Positions 60,284 to 64,000 of a stretch of 64,000 nucleotides of DNA are shown in pieces. The first letter of the stretch is position 1, and the number at the start of each line of letters is the position of its first letter. The notes beneath the pieces were generated by a model. The model saw only the letters and a list, made by a program, of their open reading frames with translations. It did not search any database and was not told the DNA's origin. The position numbers were made by a program, and so were the translations under genes. This DNA comes from Nitrobium sp046350935 (GTDB lineage Bacteria > Nitrospirota > Thermodesulfovibrionia > Thermodesulfovibrionales > Dissulfurispiraceae), in contig JAXLZK010000007.1 of assembly GCA_046350935.1 (NCBI GenBank), positions 50,701 to 114,700 of the forward strand. The letters are read 5' to 3'.

Positions 60284-61675
60284 AGTCCGCCGTGCGCCTA
60301 CGCATGCCCCACGCATATCCCCTCCCACAAGAGGGCGAGCCTGATCAGGCAGGGAAGGCTGCAGGATTCCCTGGAGCTGGTGCTGCGGTACAGCCCCCTG
60401 CCGGCGACGGTATGCGGGCAGATATGCCCCAACCTCTGCATGCAGAGCTGCACCCGGGGCCGGTGGGATAAGCCGCTCGGCATCGACAGGCTGGGGCGAC
60501 TCTCGCTGGACCTGCCCGCCCCCCGGAAGGAAAATCCGACCGGGCACCGCGTTGCCGTCATCGGCGGCGGTCCCGCGGGCCTGAGCGCCGCCTGGCAGCT
60601 CGCCCTGAAAGGGCACACCGTCGACCTCTACGAGGCTTCGGGTGCGCTCGGGGGCAAGATCGAGCAATGCATTCCGAGAGAACGTCTTCCCCGCGAGATT
60701 CTCGATAGAGAGCTTTCCCGCTTTAACGAGCTGGGGGTGAATGTCCACCTGAACGCAGCCGTCGACCGTGAACTGTTCGACAGGGTCCACCGGGAGCACG
60801 AAATCGTGGTGGTCGCCGTCGGCGCCCACAAGCCCCGCATTATTCAGTTCCCCGGCTCCGAACACGCCCTCTCCGCCTATGACTTCCTGAAAGGGATCAA
60901 CAGCGAGAATGTCCCCGACTTCAAAGGGGAAAGGATCGTGGTCATCGGGGCGGGAAACGTAGGCATGGACGTGGCCTCCGAGGCCTATAATTGCGGCGCG
61001 GAATCGGTCATCGCCGTCGATATCCAGCAGCCTGCCGCGTTCGGGAAAGAGATGGAGACCGCAACGGCGAAGGGCACGCAGATCCTCTGGCCGAAATTCA
61101 CCGCGGGGTACGGTGCCGCCGAAAGAAAGCTCCATTTCAAGGACGGGTCCTTCCTCGATGCGGACCGGATCATCATCTCGATCGGCGACGTGCCCGAGCT
61201 CGGGTTCCTGCCTCCGGCCATCCATATCGAAAGGGGTTGGATCGCGGTGAACGAAATCGGCCAGACGTCCGACGTAAAGGTATTCGCCATCGGCGACGCG
61301 ACAGGGCTCGGCCTCGTGACCCACGCCATCGGACAGGGGCGGCTCGCCGCCGACACCATCCACTACCAGTTGATGCATGCGCCGCGGCAGCCCGAGAACA
61401 AGCAGGTCATCCCCTACGCGAGGATCAGAAGAGAATACTACGACGTCTGCGGGGGGGACTGCTCAGCTGAGAACGAGGCGGGCAAATGCATGTCCTGCGC
61501 CTCCTGCCGCGACTGCCGCATGTGCGAGACGACCTGCTACTGGGGCGCCATCAGCAGGGTCGAGCGCGGGAGCGGCGACTTCGAGTATGTGGTGGACGAG
61601 GAGAAATGCATCGGCTGCGGCTTCTGTGCGGGCATCTGCCCCTGCGGCATCTGGGAGATGCTGGAAAATCTTTAA
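60284..61675 (+). CDS. GltD-like NAD(P)H-dependent oxidoreductase, N-terminus missing
   Basis: About 463 residues of open frame directly after the stop of the previous gene, in the same frame. It begins mid-domain with PPCAYACPTHIPSHKRASL (Fe-S fold of GltD) then LPATVCGQICPNLCMQSC; FAD-binding VIGGGPAGLSAAWQLA; NAD(P) site VIGAGNVGMDVASEA; and a C-terminal two-cluster ferredoxin (CASCRDCRMC, CIGCGFCAGICPCG). No start codon lies before the first cysteines: the first is a GTG at 60380, inside the domain. About 30 N-terminal residues seem lost. It passes electrons to GltB. Confidence 0.85.
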   Translation, partial: SPPCAYACPTHIPSHKRASLIRQGRLQDSLELVLRYSPLPATVCGQICPNLCMQSCTRGRWDKPLGIDRLGRLSLDLPAPRKENPTGHRVAVIGGGPAGLSAAWQLALKGHTVDLYEASGALGGKIEQCIPRERLPREILDRELSRFNELGVNVHLNAAVDRELFDRVHREHEIVVVAVGAHKPRIIQFPGSEHALSAYDFLKGINSENVPDFKGERIVVIGAGNVGMDVASEAYNCGAESVIAVDIQQPAAFGKEMETATAKGTQILWPKFTAGYGAAERKLHFKDGSFLDADRIIISIGDVPELGFLPPAIHIERGWIAVNEIGQTSDVKVFAIGDATGLGLVTHAIGQGRLAADTIHYQLMHAPRQPENKQVIPYARIRREYYDVCGGDCSAENEAGKCMSCASCRDCRMCETTCYWGAISRVERGSGDFEYVVDEEKCIGCGFCAGICPCGIWEMLENL

Positions 61676-61693
61676 AGCATAGCTCGGTTCTCA

Positions 61694-61723
61694 TTGCTCA
61701 TTGCAGAGGAAAAGTTATATAAT
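61694..61723 (+). promoter_or_regulatory. Promoter of tRNA-Pro
   Basis: TTGCTC at 61694-61699, 18-bp spacer and a perfect TATAAT at 61718-61723, 45 bases before the tRNA. Confidence 0.5.
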
Positions 61724-61767
61724 AGTTCTCTGCCCTATAAGCAATGATCCGTTGCCATGGACAGTAT

Positions 61768-61841
61768 CGGGGCGTAGCGCAGCCTGGTAGCGCACACGGT
61801 TCGGGACCGTGGAGTCGGAGGTTCAAATCCTCTCGCCCCGA
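61768..61841 (+). tRNA. tRNA-Pro (anticodon CGG)
   Basis: 74 nt. Acceptor CGGGGCG/CGCCCCG with A as discriminator, D-arm AGCCTGGTAGC, anticodon stem CACGG/CCGTG with loop TTCGGGA, and T-arm GGAGGTTCAAATCCTC. CCA is not encoded. Confidence 0.97.
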
Positions 61842-61921
61842 CTCTTTCTCTCCTCTTCCCGCCGCCGTCTTTCAGCTTCTCTCTCTCTTTCCTCTCCGCC
61901 CCCCGGCCGAAAAGCGCCGTG

Positions 61922-61950
61922 TTGACAACACCCTATGCGAATGCTACAAT
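61922..61950 (+). promoter_or_regulatory. Strong sigma-70 promoter of the Crp/Fnr gene
   Basis: Consensus TTGACA (61922-61927), exact 17-bp spacer, TACAAT (61945-61950). Start about 50 bases before the ATG at 62006. Confidence 0.8.
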
Positions 61951-62005
61951 CACTGACGCCATCATTTCCCTTTACGCGGGGCACTCTACTGTGGAGACGG
62001 AGATC

Positions 62006-62698
62006 ATGAAAAGCACCATCAACCATGCCGCCATAGAGCAGCTACTCAAGAAGCTGCCCATCCTCAAGGGTCTTTGCGAGGAGCATGCAACCTGCATCAT
62101 CAAGGATTTCTCCATCCGCACTGCGAAGAAGGGGGACGTCATCTTCTACCAGTCCGACGAGAGCACCGATCTCTATATCGTCCTCGAGGGCGAGGTGAAG
62201 GCCTCCCTCGTGGATACGGAAGGGAACGAGCTGATTCTCGCAACCTTCAGCCAGGGCGATTTCTTCGGCGAGATCAGCCTCTTCGACGGGCGCCCCCGTT
62301 CAGCCACCATCACCGCCAGCGAAAACTCCACCTTCGGCGTCCTGACACGGGAGAAATTCCTCCAGGCCATCAAGAACGACCCGATGATCGCCATCGGTTT
62401 GATCACCAGCCTGGCAAAGAGGATACGCATGACCGATGAGAAGCTGGAGTCCCTGGTGTTTCTCGATGTAGGCCAGCGGGTGATTAAGCTGCTCCTGGAG
62501 ATCAGCAAGGGGGAGAGGGATCGGGAGGGGTATTACAAGGCAAAAAAGCTCACCCATAGAGAACTGGCCGCGCATACCGGGGCCTCCCGGGAGGCTGTCT
62601 CGAAAGCCCTCAAAGTCCTCGCGTTCAGAAATGCTGTCCGGGAGGAGGAGGGGTATTTCCTCGTATCCCCATCCGCCGAAAGCCTGACCATACTGTAG
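62006..62698 (+). CDS. Crp/Fnr family transcriptional regulator
   Basis: 230 residues. N-terminal cyclic-nucleotide-type domain (GDVIFYQSDESTDLYIVLEGEVKASL, in parts; FGEISLFDGRPRSATITA) and C-terminal winged helix (LTHRELAAHTGASREAVSKALKVL). No Fnr-type cysteine cluster at the N-terminus. The ligand is unknown; GGAGA Shine-Dalgarno and a strong promoter support the start. Confidence 0.93.
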   Translation: MKSTINHAAIEQLLKKLPILKGLCEEHATCIIKDFSIRTAKKGDVIFYQSDESTDLYIVLEGEVKASLVDTEGNELILATFSQGDFFGEISLFDGRPRSATITASENSTFGVLTREKFLQAIKNDPMIAIGLITSLAKRIRMTDEKLESLVFLDVGQRVIKLLLEISKGERDREGYYKAKKLTHRELAAHTGASREAVSKALKVLAFRNAVREEEGYFLVSPSAESLTIL

Positions 62699-62921
62699 CT
62701 TCGGGCCGTCCTCCGGGGAAAAGCCCGATGTCCGCATTATCACGGCAAGCCCCGGTTCCCCCATCCCCGCCGGCAGAGAACCGGATACCTTCAGACATAC
62801 TGAGATATATCATATCCAAAGATCTGTGGTTCCCGTAGAATAGAGGCCAAGGTACTTTCCTTCCGGGAAGGCAAAACCACGGGGAACGGGGAAAGAGCGG
62901 CCGGTCGGCGGGAGAATGAAA

Positions 62922-63254
62922 ATGTTTACTTTATCCTATTACGGCAAAGCATTTCTTCTCAACGGGGAGAAATACATCGCCTCGCTGCTGCAGTGGATGA
63001 AGCGGCTGCTTGTCAAAAACCGTGAATTTCTCCTGCACGAGACCCTTGCCGTCAAGGGGCTTATGAAGGTGATCATGAAGCCGAGGAACACTCACGTCCC
63101 CTGGACGGCGGAAGAGATGCAGGAAATCAGAAGGCACCTCCGGACACTCTCCCGCGTCATTCCCGCGCTGCTCATCTTTCTTCTCCCCGGCGGCTCCCTG
63201 CTTCTGCCCTTTCTCGCGGAAGTGCTCGATAGGAGAACGATCAAGAGACCGTAG
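62922..63254 (+). CDS. Small protein with LETM1-like C-terminal segment
   Basis: 110 residues from the ATG at 62922 (an ATG 6 bases earlier lies too close to CGGGAG). A mainly helical, basic protein ending in IPALLIFLLPGGSLLLPFLAEVL, a hydrophobic PGG segment of the kind seen in LETM1-like ribosome-binding domains. I am not sure of the family; it may be membrane-associated. Confidence 0.5.
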   Translation: MFTLSYYGKAFLLNGEKYIASLLQWMKRLLVKNREFLLHETLAVKGLMKVIMKPRNTHVPWTAEEMQEIRRHLRTLSRVIPALLIFLLPGGSLLLPFLAEVLDRRTIKRP

Positions 63255-63375
63255 CGGGAAGACCGCTCCCGTCGGCCTCTCTCTCAGCCCTGCGCCCTTC
63301 TGTGGTATCATTCAAGGACATCGACCCTGCGCTGAAGCCGGCCATTTGGGAAAAAACAAACGGAGGGGCGGGAAA

Positions 63376-63810
63376 ATGAGGAGAAAAATCATCGCCGTCG
63401 TCGGTGCGGGCACCGCTGAAGAGGTGGGAAGGCTGATCGCACTGAGAGGAGCGCTCCTTGTCTGCGGAGGGCTTTCCGGAGTAATGGAAGCTGCAGCCCG
63501 CGGCGCCAGGGAGTCAGGCGGAACCACCGTGGGCATTCTGCCCCAGCACCACTGCAATGACGCAAATCCCTACATCGACGTGCCTGTCGCCACAGGCTTC
63601 GGTGAAGGCAGAAATGTCGTCCTCGTCCGTACTGCGGACGCCCTCATCGCCGTGGGTGGCGAATACGGCACCCTTTCGGAAATTTCGTTTGCGCTGAAAG
63701 CGGGGAAAACGGTCGTCGGAATAGATACCTGGGACATTGAAGGGGTCATAAAAGCGGACAGTGCCGAAGAAGCGGTGCGCAAGGCTTTTGCCCCGCTGCA
63801 CGGCACATGA
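63376..63810 (+). CDS. TIGR00725/LOG-like Rossmann protein
   Basis: 144 residues from the ATG at 63376 after GGAGGGG. GLLVCGG-like ALLVCGGLSGVMEAAARGA and the loop VGGEYGTLSEISFAL resemble the PGGxGTxxE motif of lysine-decarboxylase-like (LOG) proteins in the TIGR00725 branch. Members may cleave ribose-phosphate nucleotides, but the E in GGEYGTLSE replaces P, so activity is unclear. Confidence 0.82.
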   Translation: MRRKIIAVVGAGTAEEVGRLIALRGALLVCGGLSGVMEAAARGARESGGTTVGILPQHHCNDANPYIDVPVATGFGEGRNVVLVRTADALIAVGGEYGTLSEISFALKAGKTVVGIDTWDIEGVIKADSAEEAVRKAFAPLHGT

Positions 63811-63886
63811 TTCTTCGCATAGTACAGGGTCGAGGGCTTTACGATCTCCCCCCTTTTTGTGGTACTATACATATCTGATCCGTGCC

Positions 63887-63960
63887 GCCCCCTTAGCTCA
63901 GTAGGATAGAGCACAGGTTTCCTAAACCTGGGGCCAGAGGTTCGAATCCTCTAGGGGGCA
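63887..63960 (+). tRNA. tRNA-Arg (anticodon CCT)
   Basis: 74 nt. Acceptor GCCCCCT/AGGGGGC with A, D-arm AGCTCAGTAGGATAGAGC, anticodon stem CAGGT/ACCTG with loop TTCCTAA, T-arm CAGAGGTTCGAATCCTCT. CCA is not encoded. Confidence 0.97.
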
Positions 63961-64000
63961 CTTAACCTACCTTAAAATAAAGATTTTTTCTGAGCATCCC

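Noticed and set aside
59279..61378. A 699-codon minus-strand frame across the glutamate synthase genes
   Set aside because: Antisense shadow of GXGXG and GltD-like coding DNA.

Overview
Organism and assembly. The window is GC-rich (by eye about 60% or more in the core, lower in the islands). It encodes a Gram-negative cell envelope (lptABC, a Mla-type lipid transporter, an LpxL-like acyltransferase), sigma-54, futalosine-pathway menaquinone synthesis (MqnD), a DksA-family factor, a PEP-CTERM protein and many DUF families. This mix fits Nitrospirota or a former deltaproteobacterial lineage; I favour Nitrospirota but cannot prove it from sequence alone. N runs at 29764-29863, 49992-50001, 54464 and 58155-58164 show a scaffolded draft, possibly metagenome-derived. 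Several broken genes may therefore be assembly faults and not real mutations.

Layout. 0.2-12.6 kb: a tight minus-strand housekeeping run (rpoN-lptB-lptA-lptC, aroE, a radical-SAM/PDZ protein, pgsA, a TPR protein, rpe, a PASTA protein, rsmB, DUF116, fmt, def, a MazG-like gene). 12.9-14.35 kb: a relic integron with an integrase fragment, divergent promoters, an attC-like palindrome, one gene cassette encoding an AbiJ-NTD4-like protein, and a clear attC. 14.4-17.9 kb: a probable peptidoglycan-sugar recycling pair (NamZ-like exo-muramidase plus a MurU/AmgK-like fusion), with a tandem partial duplication of the kinase half. 18-20 kb: a beta-helix/SLH surface protein behind a sigma-54 promoter. 21-27 kb: mlaD-mlaF-mlaE, an acyltransferase and a Lon-like protease. 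27-34.5 kb: xerD, an exonuclease, truA, a dksA-like gene, then frr-pyrH-tsf-rpsB and cysK. 34.8-46.5 kb: mqnD-glgP, ogt, a broken YoeB-type toxin, PBP1A, a MerR regulator, a ModF-like ATPase, a DHH-CBS-tRNA nucleotidyltransferase fusion and a nitroreductase.

46.5-56.4 kb is an accessory island: dispersed palindromic repeats, two toxin-antitoxin pairs plus an antitoxin remnant, a sigma-54-driven PEP-CTERM repeat protein, an IS3-family element, a P-loop ATPase lying between two identical IS ends, and a golvesin-domain secreted protein truncated by the second IS copy. 56.5-61.7 kb is a four-gene archaeal-type glutamate synthase (glutaminase, ferredoxin/FMN core, GXGXG subunit, GltD-like flavoprotein). 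The window closes with tRNA-Pro, a Crp/Fnr regulator, two small genes and tRNA-Arg.

How the genes work together. The first half is mainly envelope building, translation and isoprenoid-quinone support. The rpoN gene in the window gives context for two near-identical sigma-54 promoters in front of the two exported surface proteins. The most novel material is the integron platform with a phage-defence-like cassette, the MurNAc recycling fusion, and the IS-bracketed ATPase.
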